From Asterochloris sp. CNOR1 (lineage: Eukaryota > Chlorophyta > Trebouxiophyceae > Trebouxiales > Trebouxiaceae): a stretch of 64,000 nt of DNA. The stretch is taken from NCBI GenBank assembly GCA_963969365.1, contig OZ017760.1, forward strand, positions 1,426,001-1,490,000, given 5' to 3'. Shown here piece by piece: positions 23,951 through 36,500 of this stretch. The notes under the pieces are model-generated. The model ran no database searches, was not told the DNA's origin, and worked only from the letters and a program-made list of their open reading frames with translations. A program made the position numbers and the translations under genes. Position 1 is the first letter of the stretch, and each line of letters begins with the position of its first letter.

Positions 23951-25337
23951 CTGCTGGGTAGCTACACATGTATTGAACTGACTGCTCCTTGTGTGGTGCC
24001 TGATGTTGCACGTTGATTTATTCAGTCTAGTGGGCCTGTAAGCGACTATATGTGTGCTGTCACTCACAAGTGGCTTGCGGCCCCAGGGGTTTGAAAAAAC
24101 CTTCTCCCACACAGTTCAATGGCTGCTAGAAGCTTAGGTGCAACAAGTCACAGAATGCTGAAACTTGCAGGCTTCACCCCTTAGCTAGTTGGTTGAGAGG
24201 CAGTCCTTGGTTTGCAAAACCAAGAGCATTGCTCAACTTGGCTGCCTGCTCAAAGTCTAAATGTGCAGCCAGCTGTCATGCAACTCAGAGTCAGATGTCT
24301 GAGCGCGCAGAAGACATCCACATGCTAGCAAAGAATGCTGGAATGCTGCCCCACCAGCTTGCATGCTGACATGCTAAGGAGAGCACTTGGCCGGTTGGGA
24401 CATGATCAACACTAAGTCAACCGTAAGCGATCTGCCATAATTGAGCATGACATGCTGTAGCAGCCCACATAGTGAGGCTGCTGTGCACATGCTGTCAGTC
24501 TGCCTTTCCTGGTGCAGCCCTCTGACAAGGAGATGGCCCGCACCTCCTGCTCCACAGTTGATATGTAGATTCCAACCCAGCCACGTTGACCAGCCCAGAT
24601 GTTGTGGTCGCTTGTGCCAGTGATGGCTGGTGGTGGCACAGTGTCTCGACAGCTGCAGTAAATGATCCTACTGTCCCTGTGTACAAGCTTGCGGCCGCTC
24701 AAAATACTGTGCAAGGCACTGCCGCACATGTGTTGCTGTTAGAGGACTTTGCCCTGGTCAGGTAGGAAGCAGCCCAAGGAAGCTGCATCAGACGTGCTTG
24801 GCTGCCTGACAAGCACTACCAGCAAAGCAGCTGCATGCATGCCCATAGTGCAACCTGCCGCAACCTTTGAGATGTCTCTGCAGCACATCTGCAGCACAAG
24901 TCAAGACAGACTCTTGATGCAGAGGCCTGCTGCACAGAAAGACACAACCTGAGCCGGGCCCCTTGAGTGTCTCAGGCAACCTCAAGGAGGTCAGCAAGCT
25001 CCCTCTGGATAGGCTCTGCAGGATATATTGCGAGGTGCTTCCATAATAAAGGCTTGGGGCAGGCATGGTGACTTCTGAAGCTCCCTCTGATGCTTCAGAC
25101 AGGAGGTTACCCTCGTCAAGTTGGCTGGTCAAACTGCACGCTGTCCATTCCAAAGGGCTGAGCTGAAGTGGCTTTCCTGAGCTGTTCAAGAGGTGCTTTC
25201 TGTTTGTAGGCCTAACCTACCATTCAAGAGCAGTGTGGTGTGTGGTCTGATCAAACTAGCTCGTATTTGTTGTGGGAAGGCTGTGATGTTGGGCCCAACC
25301 TAGCAGATGGCCACTTCTCTTCTTGGACACATGCTGA
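23951..25337. other. Intergenic stretch between RNF10 and RWDD2-like gene
   Basis: This contains the RNF10 3' end and the RWDD2-like promoter. A minus-strand open frame of 105 codons at 24412-24729 is the longest; it resembles nothing I know and shows no splice partners. I see no RNA gene or repeat family here. Confidence 0.5.
24037..24041 (+). terminator. TGTAA polyadenylation signal of RNF10
   Basis: TGTAA, the usual green-algal poly(A) signal, lies about 90 bases after the RNF10 stop at 23950. Confidence 0.7.
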
Positions 25338-26876
25338 ATGAGCTGTGAGCAATTGGAGCGGCAACTGCTCGAGATCGAAGCCTTGCAGGTAAGTTTCTGC
25401 TCTGTCTGAACCCTGGCATGCTTATCTCTCTCTCTCTCTCTAAATCTCTCGAATTTATAACTGTGCATGCATGCTGCAGGCCACCTACCCTGGGGAAGTG
25501 AGCTTTGAGCCTGTGGAGGAGGAGGCCCTCGTTTTGGCAAGAGATCTGGTCAGTTCTGCTGCTGGAGCAGGCGGTTCACAGCATGGCACTCCCCAGCTCG
25601 GGGGTGCTGTACAGCTGGGAGACAGGAGTCTCAATGGAGAGCCTGTGGGCCTGCACTTCACGCTGCCCAGGGGCTACCCAGATGCAGCACCTCGGCTGCA
25701 GGTGCAGAGCGGAGCCACAGGGTGAGCCAGGTTGGGACGCTGGCAAAATGGTGTTTGCAGCACTTGCTGCCACGAACAACAATTCAAGCGCAACAGCATG
25801 TCTGCATTGGCTGCAGGGAGCAACATGCTGCCCTCAGTGCGGCCGTTCAGAGCTGCATCTCAGAGTCAGTAGGAGCAGAGTGCCTTCTGCTGGCTGTCGA
25901 CGCACTGCAGACAGCCGCTCAGCAGCAGCAGCAGACAGCAGCGCATGCAGCTGCCACAGTTGCCGAGGCTACAGCCAGCCAGCATCAGGTAGCACAGGAG
26001 CAAGTCGGCAGGCGCCTCATCTGGTGAGTGCCCATGCAAAGGCAGCGCGTACATGAGCAGTGGCTACATTGCATGCTGAACTGAAGGTGGCACACTGAGT
26101 CCCATCCTGTCTCCCTGTGATTTTCTAATAATCAAGATTCTGTAGGTGGGCCTCTGCAGGTTCCACCACATAAAATCCCTGACCAAGCGCAAGCACATTG
26201 TGGGGTGGGGCAAAGATCTGCACCTTGCAGGCTGGTCCAAGCCAGGGTACCCAGGTCAGCTGCACTGGTGCAAAGCCTGCTGTGTCAGCCTGTTGTTGTT
26301 GCATGAACATCTTTGAGGCCTGGGGACAGCATCCTTTGGGGCAGCAATTCCTCAGAAGATGGTGCAACTGCTGCAGTGAATGGCCTGCGACAGCCTCGGG
26401 GCTGTGTGTGCTGTGACCTGTTACCTCAGCTATGCATGGGGCCACCGCCTTCCTATCTGTGCTGCAGGCATCCTGATCTGTGAGGTGAGCAGCAGTTGTC
26501 GGGCCTGCATGCTCATGCAGGCACATTTCTTGTTGGGGAGCATGCTCTTACTGCAGGGGGAGGAGCGGGACGTCGCAGAATTTGTGCAGCGCCTACGAGC
26601 GCTGCGTTGGAAGGCCATGGCTGTCAGGTTTGAATTGCTGCAGTCTGGACTCGATGCGCTTTCTGAAGGCTGAGGTGGGTCTACAATATTCGTGCTGCAT
26701 GCAGGTGTGAGCAGCAAGTTCCTGTTCCAAAGGGTGCCCAGCTGCATGACAGCCTGTGCATCAAGCACGAAGGCATCATTGAGCTTGACGAAGGCGGCAT
26801 GTCAGAGCTGTCAGCTGCCTGCTTTGAGGCTGGTCTGGAGGACATGTTCCTGACTGCCCTGAAGATCCAGAAGTGA
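25338..26876 (+). CDS. RWDD2-like protein: RWD domain plus C-terminal DUF1115
   Basis: The exon chain begins ATG at 25338 (MSCEQLERQLLEIEALQ, ends 25388) and joins in phase ATYPGEVSFEPVEEEALVLA, then GLHFTLPRGYPDAAP, the YP...P signature of an RWD fold. A helical Gln/Ala-rich exon follows (about 25828-26022), then FHHIKSLTKRKHIVGW with LAGWSKPGYPG (about 26146-26270), GILICEGEERDVAEFVQRL, LRALRWKAMAVR and a last exon ending FLTALKIQK before TGA at 26874-26876. The order RWD then FHHI..K...I..W and WSKPG matches the RWDD2 family as I know it. The cellular role of that family is poorly known; RWD domains generally bind proteins. A TGTAA signal lies 86 bases after the stop. It converges with eIF(iso)4G about 700 bp away. 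Confidence 0.85.
25425..25441. repeat. CT dinucleotide microsatellite
   Basis: A run of about eight TC units lies in the pyrimidine-rich part of the first intron of the RWDD2-like gene, some 40 bases before the next acceptor. It may serve as an extended pyrimidine tract. Confidence 0.9.
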
Positions 26877-26961
26877 TGCACATGTGAATGCAGCTGCATA
26901 AGCACAACAAAGTTGCAAACAATCCTAGCGTTGTTAGAACATGTCCAAATCCCAGGTAGTC

Positions 26962-26966
26962 TGTAA
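26962..26966 (+). terminator. TGTAA polyadenylation signal of RWDD2-like gene
   Basis: TGTAA occurs 86 bases after the TGA at 26874-26876, a spacing similar to that of RNF10. Confidence 0.7.
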
Positions 26967-27189
26967 CAGAATGCTTGAACCCATGCATTGAACACAGTAG
27001 CCATGACAGACCATGTTGTTGAAACTGCTCCAATTAACGCCACATGGTTCAGTTTGTATCATAGGCTGACAGGATTGCCTCAGCATCAAACGCTACTTTT
27101 GACTGGAGAGATGTGCTGCCAGCACGCCATATGCATACGTCAGCACTACAGCTGTCCAGCAGTTTGCAAATCACCCAGCTCATAGATTG

Positions 27190-27194
27190 TTACA
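27190..27194 (-). terminator. Possible TGTAA signal for eIF(iso)4G
   Basis: TTACA on the plus strand gives TGTAA on the minus strand, about 395 bases after the eIF(iso)4G stop. The distance is long, so this is tentative. Confidence 0.35.
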
Positions 27195-27589
27195 GCTCAA
27201 GCAGATTGCCTACACATTTATTACGACTGAAAGAGTCTCAGAATGCCATTTGCCAGACGCAGCCATGGTGATCCACTTGATCCCCCTGCCTGATGTAGAG
27301 GCTAGCAGAGAATGCAAGTCCACTTCAGTATGGTGCTGAAGCTAACACAGCACCAGAAAGAACTAATGTCATTGCTGCACTGCTGAGACGGCCCGCCACT
27401 GCTTTGTCTTGGGCCAGTCCAACCAGCCCGATAATGCCATTGGAGCAATGCCACCCATGAGGCACATATTGTTTGTTGTGTCTTCAACTTGACATCAAGC
27501 TCAAGCCCATTGCAGGCTTGGGTGGTTGACAGAAACGCTGAGCAAAATCAGACAGATTTCTCAATTCAGTGTAGAGCGGACAGAGCTCT

Positions 27590-30500
27590 TCAGGCACTCA
27601 AGACATCCTTGAGGCTCTCACTTGCAAAGTATTCTGTCACCGATGGCATCTCCCCGTCAAACTCTGGGTCGGCTGCTAGCAGCTTCTCCCAGTTCACCTT
27701 TGAGGAGCCACACAGCGCCTTAAGCTTGTCTATCCCCACTTTCTCCTGCACAGCAAAGCATCAGTGACGCTGGAATTGCAGTCACAAGGAGACAGCACCT
27801 AAATCAACTCAAATGAGCATTGCTGCAAGATCTACATGCTTGCATGCTTTGGCACTAAACAGAAAGCAATTCACCCATGTCTGCAACCACAAGGCCTTGG
27901 CAAATGGGACCAAAATCTGCGACGGTGAGCAGACAGACCTCAATCTGCACTCAGACTCAGCTGAGACGCAGCAGCTCAGGCACACCACCAACCTCAGAGT
28001 GCTCAGGCAAACATTGACTCGTGCCCAGCACTGCATGATGGCTCCAAGGTACAACATCTGTTCTTGCCTTCTTGTCAACGTCATCAATGTCATGCAAATT
28101 CACCTTTGCTGGGGCTTGGCGCCAGCAACCCATCTCAGGTTTCAAACCAGCCCAACCTCACCTTGATCTGCTTCAAGGCGGCACCCACGTACTTCCGCTT
28201 GGGGTCAGCACTCTCTACCGGCTCCATCATGGTAGGCAGCTGGCTCAACTCCACCACCTGCTCTGCCACTGCCAGCCCGCACAGCTCTCCCAACAATTTG
28301 GGGGCTGCAGGGATGTCCAGACTGCAGGAGCAGGTGCAAGGGCAGGTGTTTGTTCCCTCCATATTATGCCAGGTAGGCAGAGCTGCTAGGACATTGATTA
28401 TGCTGCATGAGCAGGCGGCACAATTTGGTCACATGGGGAAGGGAAGGCAGATGCTGAGGCATGACAGGCTGCACAGCTCTGATAGCAGCTTGAATGTTGC
28501 CATTTGAGTGGAGTCTGCAGGGCAGCATGATTTGCGTGAGCAGGAGGTCCCTGGCTGCACAGGCGTCCCAGCAGCTCCAGGAACTGCAGCTTTGTCAAGG
28601 CTGGCAAAGGGATGGCAGATGCGCGGGCCGCAGGAGTGACAAGCTGCACAGCACTCACAGCAACATCGAGAGTGCCAGACAGGTTGAGATTGCAGGGCAG
28701 TCCAGGGTGCGTGGCACCTTGTTCACCAGCTTGGGAGCTGCAAGAATATTGGGGCTGCTGGGTGCACTGCAGCTGCCACTTGCTGAGTAGCAATGACAAG
28801 GCTGCAAAGATAAGTGCAGCCGCGTGCAACTGCACCCTGCCCCAACAACCCCAAAAGATTTACCTCAGCAGGCTGACCTGCGTACCAACCAATTATGTTG
28901 CTGCCGTGCAAAGCAGATGGCCAATGTGCCTTCCAGGATGGGTGAGGGAGGTGCTATCGCGGACGCCTCCGTGAGACAACAGCTGCTGTATAAGCCCTTG
29001 CTGCAGTGCCCCACCAGACAGAGCATACATGAGGTGAAATGCAAACATCGAGCTCACCTCAAAACCTCCAGCTGTTGTCGTGCTTTCATAGCCCATGCTG
29101 CAGTAAACACACAGGAGCACAAAATGAGGTGTTCACGACCCACCTCAGATCCTCCAGCTGCTGTGTGTGCTCAGACAGCCCCTGCTGCAGCATGTCCGGC
29201 TTGTGTAGGACCTCCTGCTTCTGGAGGGCAACCAGCAGCGCCTGCACCATCTCCTGCTCCCGGGGCTTGATCACCTCGAAGAGCTGGTCAAAGGCCATCT
29301 TAAGCAGGTCAGGTGCAAACTCTGCACAGCAAGCAGGAGGAATACGGTCAACACTGCAGTCAGGATTGTTTGGTTGGAATCCTGCAAGGAGGGCAGAAAA
29401 ACAAGTGATGATGCTCTAAACTTGCACAGCACACAGCATGACAGGGGCCGCATCGACAGGCCACCATGAGGAAGTGAGATGCATGCTCTGCAGAGCAGTC
29501 GACATGGCAGCCATGGGCGCCCACAGCAGGGCGCTCCTGCGAAGGCCATTTCAGCTGCTGCAGGACAAACACAGCTCTGTGCACAGGCAGGCCAGACGCA
29601 GCCCCCTGCAATATTCCCATCTAAAGGGGTCACACCCCTGCCCTGCCCTTGGCGGGGAAGCCTGCTACCCACAGATGACATCAGCTTGCACATGCAGTCA
29701 CACACCCTCCTGCCTTGCCTACAATGCGGCTGCCTGCAGGTGCCTGCTGCCCAAGGCTCCACAAGGTTGCATCTGCAGTCAGGACTGTGTACTCCATCTG
29801 CCACGGGGCTACTGCACAGCCTAAGAGGTGGCAGCAGCCTGTCGAGCTTAGCCCACTCAATGCCTGCCTGAGCAACAAACTCCCACAAGACCAGGGTGGC
29901 AGCCTCTCAGCCAATCAGCTCTGGGAATGTCGCTGCATGGCCATCAGGGTAGGTGGGAGAGAGCCCCAGCAACAGTGCAGAATGCCTGGTGGCTGCATGG
30001 GCGGCCAGGCGCCAACCTCAGGTGTACACCTCAAGCGCATCTATGGGCATCCAGAAAACACCAGGCGCCAACCTCAGGCTGCACACCTCAAGCAGTGATG
30101 TCCTGGGCGTAAGCACATTGAGGAGCATCAATGCCGACTGTAGGAGCAGGTACACTTCAGAGTTCACCTGGGGTGGTGATCTCCTGTGCGCAGGCAACGG
30201 CCTCCTTCAGGTCTGCGGCTGACAGGTACTCGCTGAACAGGCCCTTGGCACGCTTGACGCGCTGCTCCTCTGACATGGGGCCAGCCTGGGGCCTGCAGGG
30301 GAGCACAGGACGAGTTGGGGCAGGTGTGAGGCCTCTTGACAGGCTGCCGTTCTACTGCTGGTCAGCCTGAGCCCACAAAGCAGACACCTGGCAAATCAGC
30401 CATGGGCCATGTCAGGCGAGCTGTTCACAAGCTACAATGACAAGCAGATGCAGAGATAGACGTGCACATACTGCGATGGCCTACTCTGATCACGCGCTTC

Positions 30501-33500
30501 CGAGCTGAGTTTTGACCAAAACAGCGCCAGCAGGTATCTTGGTGCCCTCCAGCCAACTCACTTGTGTGCACAGGTGCCCTGCTATTGCTCCTAGGACAAA
30601 CGCGGGCAGGCTCACAAGCAGATGACTCGTCTGCCTGGTCCTCTCTGGCAAGATGAGAGCAGCAACAGGCAAGCAGAACACAAGGCAATGTGTGTGCCAC
30701 AACCAGGCCCCAGAGCAGTTCATTTTGGCAGCCAGACTCACTTGGGTGCGGGTGCAGGCGCTGCTTCCGGGGCAGGAGTGGGCGCTGCTGCCGGGGCCGG
30801 GGCGGGGGCAGCTTTGGGCTTGGCCGTCTCAATGGGCCGGTACTCCCCCGTCAGCGCACTGTAGCCCGCGCCCCCTGTGCTGCTGCCACTCTTCATCAGG
30901 CTCTGCCAGTCCTCGCCTGCGTGAGGTGCAGGCAGCATGTCAGAATCAGGCTTTGGGAGGCATGCAGCTGCACCTTGCAAGAAATTGGGCAACCGGGGAG
31001 CGGACGCCATAAGTTGTGACAAGACTCTACATGAGCCGCCCCGCCACGCAGCGCCTCAGCCAGCAGCCCTCAGGTGTAAAACCCTGGAATTTGCATGGTC
31101 CTGAACTGCACTGCACACACTGGGAGCTGCAGCGCACCACACTGCCAAGGGCGGCCTCCTGGAGCCACGGTCCTGGCAGGCAGAGGTTGAAGCAGCAGGC
31201 AACAGGGCCCACCTCCTCTGTGTTCGTCCTTTTGGAAGCGCGATATGAGCTGCATGCCTTGTTGAGTGCACTGAGTGGCAGAGAAGGGCACCTAGCATGA
31301 ACAGGTGCTGCGCCCCTAGCCCATATGCCTGTCAGGGTGCCTGCCGGTAGACTCTGATGTGTGCACGGGCCTCCGTTCAGGGCAAGAATGTGGCGCGAGT
31401 CCTCGGCAGCACTGCCACCATGCCCTCCTATTGGCAGACTGCTGGACAGCTCACCGCCTCTTAGCGCTGGGAAGAGCTCTACCTCGTCCCGCTGTGAGCG
31501 TGGCAGGGGCTGCAGTGTCTCCAGCGTGGGCAGCAGCGTTGCAGGGACCATGCCCAGCTCCGCATGGGCCTCTGCATGAATCTCGTCCAGCTTCTTGGCC
31601 TGCAGGGTTTTCAGTAGAGGTTGGACACAGGAGGGTACCTGGGCATGGGCCTCTTTGTGCTTGTAGATTGTGGGGCATACTCTGCACACATCAGACTCAG
31701 CACTCAAAGCCCTGCATCCCATGCCAACAGCAGCACCCCGGAATTCATTTGTTGGCCCTGATGGACCTGTACGATGTCCTTGATTGTGAAGCGTATTGGG
31801 CTGCAGATCCTACAGAGACCCCAGCAAATAGCAAGCAGACTTTGCAACCCTGTTTCCGCACCAAGTCCCTGCGTGCACAGCATTTGGGCAGCGAGGGCAG
31901 GCCCCACCTGGAGCTGCTCCCTCCGTGGAATCCACTTGCTACGCCGCAGCTCCACAACATCCTTCACCATAAAGCGTATCCGTGAGGGCAGGGCCTTGCT
32001 CTTCTGCCACCGGTCCATCACGCCAAAGTAGGTGCCTACCCGCTCCCTGCTCTTCTGGGAGGCTGCCTCCAGTGACTGCCCTGCGATGGTCAGCAACTCA
32101 CACACCGCCTGCAGCAGCCCAGGGGGTCCAGGAGGTGATTGAGATCGTTGGTGAGGAAGGTCAAAGGATCAACAATTTACCTGTGGGAGATGAGTGGCAG
32201 TAGTTGCAGTCAAATTTGCAGTCAAGGAGATCCCTATGGTGAGAAGCTGCAGTCAGGGCGATGGCCTGCAGCAGCTACCTGGTCTGCACAATGCCAGCGT
32301 TCAAGCCTCTGAAGATCATTCATTCATTTCACTAACCTCTACATTGTCCTCCGCAGGGTCCTTTGTCGACTTGGGGTCCCCGACCAGCTCTGCAATGCAC
32401 AAGTGAGTGATGGCCTCAGGAACGACCCCCTTCTTGAACAGCTCTCCTATCAGCCTGATGTTGCCCAGCATGCGCTGCTTGGCGCGCCTATCTGCCGCTG
32501 CCCGCTCTGCCTCAGGAGCCTGGTTGGCTGCCTGCAGAGGGCAGGGAGGCGGTAAGATTCGTGAGCAGAAAGCGCACAAAGGAGCAGCGCGCTGCTTTGC
32601 TGGCTCCAGAATCTGGCTGGCTGCCTGCAGAGGCTAGATGTCACAACCTCTCACGGGTGCAAAGACAGCAGGACAAGCCCTGCATGTGCTGTTTGGTGTG
32701 GGACTGACAGTCTGGAGGAAAATGGCACAGTCCTGAAGGGAGGATCACGGTCGTGGTGCACAGGTGGTACAGGTCTTCAAATTGCCAATCAGAAGTCAAT
32801 GTGCAGGCCGACCTCAACCACCCGGTGTGCCCATACTCGGGAGTGGACGTGAAGCTGTTTTGCAGGTACAAGTTTTCTAAGTGTCAGACATGGGCAGCCT
32901 GTAGAAGGGCCTCAGAACAACTTTCAGCAGCGGGCAGCGCATGGGAGGCCCTGGAAGTGCCCCAGGTTTGGCAGAGGTCACACCATACACATACGCCTCT
33001 TCAGCACAGCAGCCTCACCTCGCGGGCAGCTGTTGCCCCCTCAAACTCCTCCTGGCAGGTGTTAAGCAGCACCTTTCGGAAGCTGATGGGCCGTGAGTTC
33101 CCTGCTGCTGGAGGAAACTGTGGGAGTGCCTGCAGCACACACCAAATCCCACTCAGCCAGAGTCACACATGGCACCCACAGAAAGGCCCGCACTCAGGGC
33201 TGTCGCTTAGTTGCCAGAAGTCCTGGCGGGTGGTCAAACATCTTGGCAGGCAGGCATGCCATGCAAAGACCAGCGAGAGCAGGAGCTTAAAGCCACAAAA
33301 TGTTGAGCTGCACCTGGCTGACAGGCATGAAGTGAGCTGTGAGCAAGACCACGCTTGCTGACTGGGCAGCCAAGATCATGCAGTGCTGGGCAGCATTCTG
33401 GTCCTTCGGTGTCTCAACCAGCATCGGGTCAGCAGCTACATCATGCTGCAGCTCACCCTGCCAGCTTGCACAGACGTCCCCCGGCGACTGGCATGCAGGC

Positions 33501-36500
33501 GACACCAGCTCTCAAAATGTGAGAGCTCCCCCTCACCTCGGACAGCCTGTTACACAACTCTGCGTACAGCGCCACAAAGGTGGGCTGCGCAACTGCGTTC
33601 TCAAAAGTCAGCTGGATGGTGCTGTGCAGGACCTCGGCGGAGTTGATGGCATCAATCAGCTGGACCAGGAGGCGGTCAAACTTCTCGGGGGTCAGCTTGT
33701 TGAGAATGCCTTTGACCACCTTTATTGCCTGCACAAGCACAGAGACGTGTGCTCAAAGTGAGCTGGAGGTGGGTAAAGGTGTTGTGGGGTCAGCTCGAGA
33801 AGCACTTGGAACATCTTTGCCGTCTGCAGGGGCATGACAAAGCCTGCTCAGCATGTGCTGGACTAGGAGGTGGTCAGACTTCTCAGGAGCCAGCTTGTTG
33901 AGTATGCCCTTGACCACTTTAAACGCCTGTAGGCACAAAGCACGTGTGCTGAGGATGAGACCCACTTGGACAGAGAAGATTTGCGATGAACGCTGCAGCC
34001 TGGGAAGATGGCTGTCTCGTGCAAGCCACACTGCAAGATTTCCTGTTTGCAGAATGCCCTTGACTGCTTGCATGACCGATTGAGTCACAGCTGGACTGCA
34101 CGGCCATGACTTGCAGCAGCAGGCAGCAGGGATTTGTGCCTGCTGGCTTCTTGTGCTGTGTGAACAATATGGGGGTGATACGCAGACAAGCTTCTTGGCG
34201 GTGCAGCAGAGCACCCTTGTGCCTGTAGCAGACAGCAGGGAGAGTAAACGCTGAGATGGGTATGAAGCCGGGGCTGGGCCACATGAATTGTCAGGCCTGC
34301 CATGCAAGTCGCACACCAGGCCTGCCATGCAAGTCGCACAACATGAAGGACCTGCCACACCGCAGGCCTGCTCTCCTGAGCGCCTGCTGCCAGGAGCTGC
34401 GGCTGAACCTCAGGCAAAAAAGTCATATGGCATAAGCAGCGGCACCCTGGCTTGCCTGTCTGCAGATGCCAGCCTTCAGCACCTCAGCCAGCAGACTTAA
34501 TGAGACAGACTGCCAGGCGGTAAGCCTGCAATCTTTGGGATATCATACAGCATCATGCAACAGACCTCTTGATGTCCTCATCTCTGGAGGCCTCCCCTCC
34601 CCAACTCTCCTGATGCAGTGTTTGGGCACTGGGCCTGAGGCCCATAGGCAGGCTTGTCATACAGCACGATGCCACTAAAAACCTCTGCTCACCCTCCTGC
34701 GAATGCACCTGGGCTGACAGACTCATATTGCCAGGCATGTTTCCTTGGGTCTTCAGGCAGGTAGGCCAGACATCATGAAGCAGCAGCCAACCAGCTCAAC
34801 AGCCCTGTTGGGGGCCACCCTTTCAGACAGGAATGTCAGGCAGCAGAACGCTACCTTGTCCGTGGATGCCTGCCCTCCTGCACCCACACTCGCAGGTGTC
34901 CACGCTTGCCGCCCGATATCTGCTGCCCTCTGTATCTGTGGCGTAGGGCCAGCCTGCAGGCGATATTTGGGTCAACGGCAAGACTCTCTATTGCAGCGGG
35001 GTGTCTGACAACGTAGGCAATGTACTGCCCTCAAGCATCAATCTGCAGGCCCCCTTCAACTAGCACCTGCACACAACCTGTCCCCGATGCAACAGGGCAG
35101 CATCTGGCCTGCACTGCCACTGCACCTCACCTTGCAATAGCACACAGAGGCCAAGAGCGGCAATGGCCGGGAAAAGCAGTCATGCCCAGGGGCCCCACAG
35201 AGGAGCTGGGTTGCTAGGGTGTGGATGGGCAGCACCAGCATTGCAACTCACATTTGCAGGCTGGACGCCTGCAGCAACTGCTGCGGCTGTGGGTGCAGCC
35301 GTCCTGGCAGGCTGCTCTTTCTTGGGAGCTGCCGCCTGCTGCTGCTGCTGGGGCTGTGCAGGTGCGCTGGCCTGAGGTCGGGCCGCCTGCAACAAAACAG
35401 AAAAGGAGTTTGCATATGTGGACTTTGCCAGAACTGCCAGCGGGGTGCTGGTGCGCTGGCCTGGGAACATGCCTTCTGCAGCTTCTAGAGGAGTCGACAA
35501 TCTGTGATCATGGCAGCGCTGCAGCACTTAGCGGGCGTACTGGCACCGCCAGCAGTGGTGCATAGCATGGAATAGGCCAACAGCACAGCAGGGTTCTGGG
35601 CTAGGGCAATGCCGGACTGTTGAGGCTGATCTTAGAGCTGGCGCCAGGCCCCTGCTGTGCCTTTGCCCCCAAGCTTCCTGCTTGCTTGGATGCTGGGTGA
35701 TGTATTGGCGCAGCACCGTGTAAAAATGCTATGCCTCCTCAATGAGGCCCACCACGCTCTCTATCAGGACCTCCCAGATGCCCGCAGACCTGAAGAGTAG
35801 CGCCTCGCTGTGGTGGGTCGCGAGCAGAGGCGGGCTTGCACAGTGCCCCTCGTGGCCACAGACGCCAGCTCGACGTATGAGCAATGCAGGAAGCTTGGCC
35901 AGACTATCACCCGACAATGGGGTGGCACCTGTGCAGGAGCAGCATGTGGTGCTCATCCCCTTTGGCCTCCAGGTGGTCGGCCCACACCACTGCCAGTGCA
36001 TGCCAGATCTCAAACGCCACTGACTCCGGCCTGCTGCAACCAGATAGCAGTTGCAGTCCCCTTTGTTGCCCTCCGTGTGGTCCCGTAAGTGCACACCACT
36101 GGCTCATGTGCACCTGTTCATCAAGGTCACCAAAGCAAGGCCCACCAGTTCCAGCCAAACGGCATGGTTGGAGCCTCACCTGCTGCTGGGTTTGTGCCTG
36201 TGGAGCAGGGGGAGCAGGTGCTGCTCCTCCATTGGCCATGCCCTCGGCATGGTCCCCGCCAGTGCGCGCCCGCCAGTCGCGCGTGTCTACCTCCACCTCC
36301 TCGGCAGCAGCCTGCAGCCAGCTATGCACCGTCAACAGATTGTTGTGGCACAGCAGGTAAGGGCACCCGTAACCAAATTTGCCACATTGCCTACACAACA
36401 GCCTGCAGTCCTGCAGCGCTGGCTTTCTGAAAGCTTTTATAGGGCGGGTGGCATCCAGACCTGTGGCACTGCATGGAGGGCTTGCTAGATCCCCTGGCAA

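Noticed and set aside
24412-24729. Minus-strand 105-codon open frame as a gene
   Set aside because: It looks fairly protein-like but matches nothing I know and has no supporting splice sites or neighbours, so it is mentioned only in the intergenic entry.
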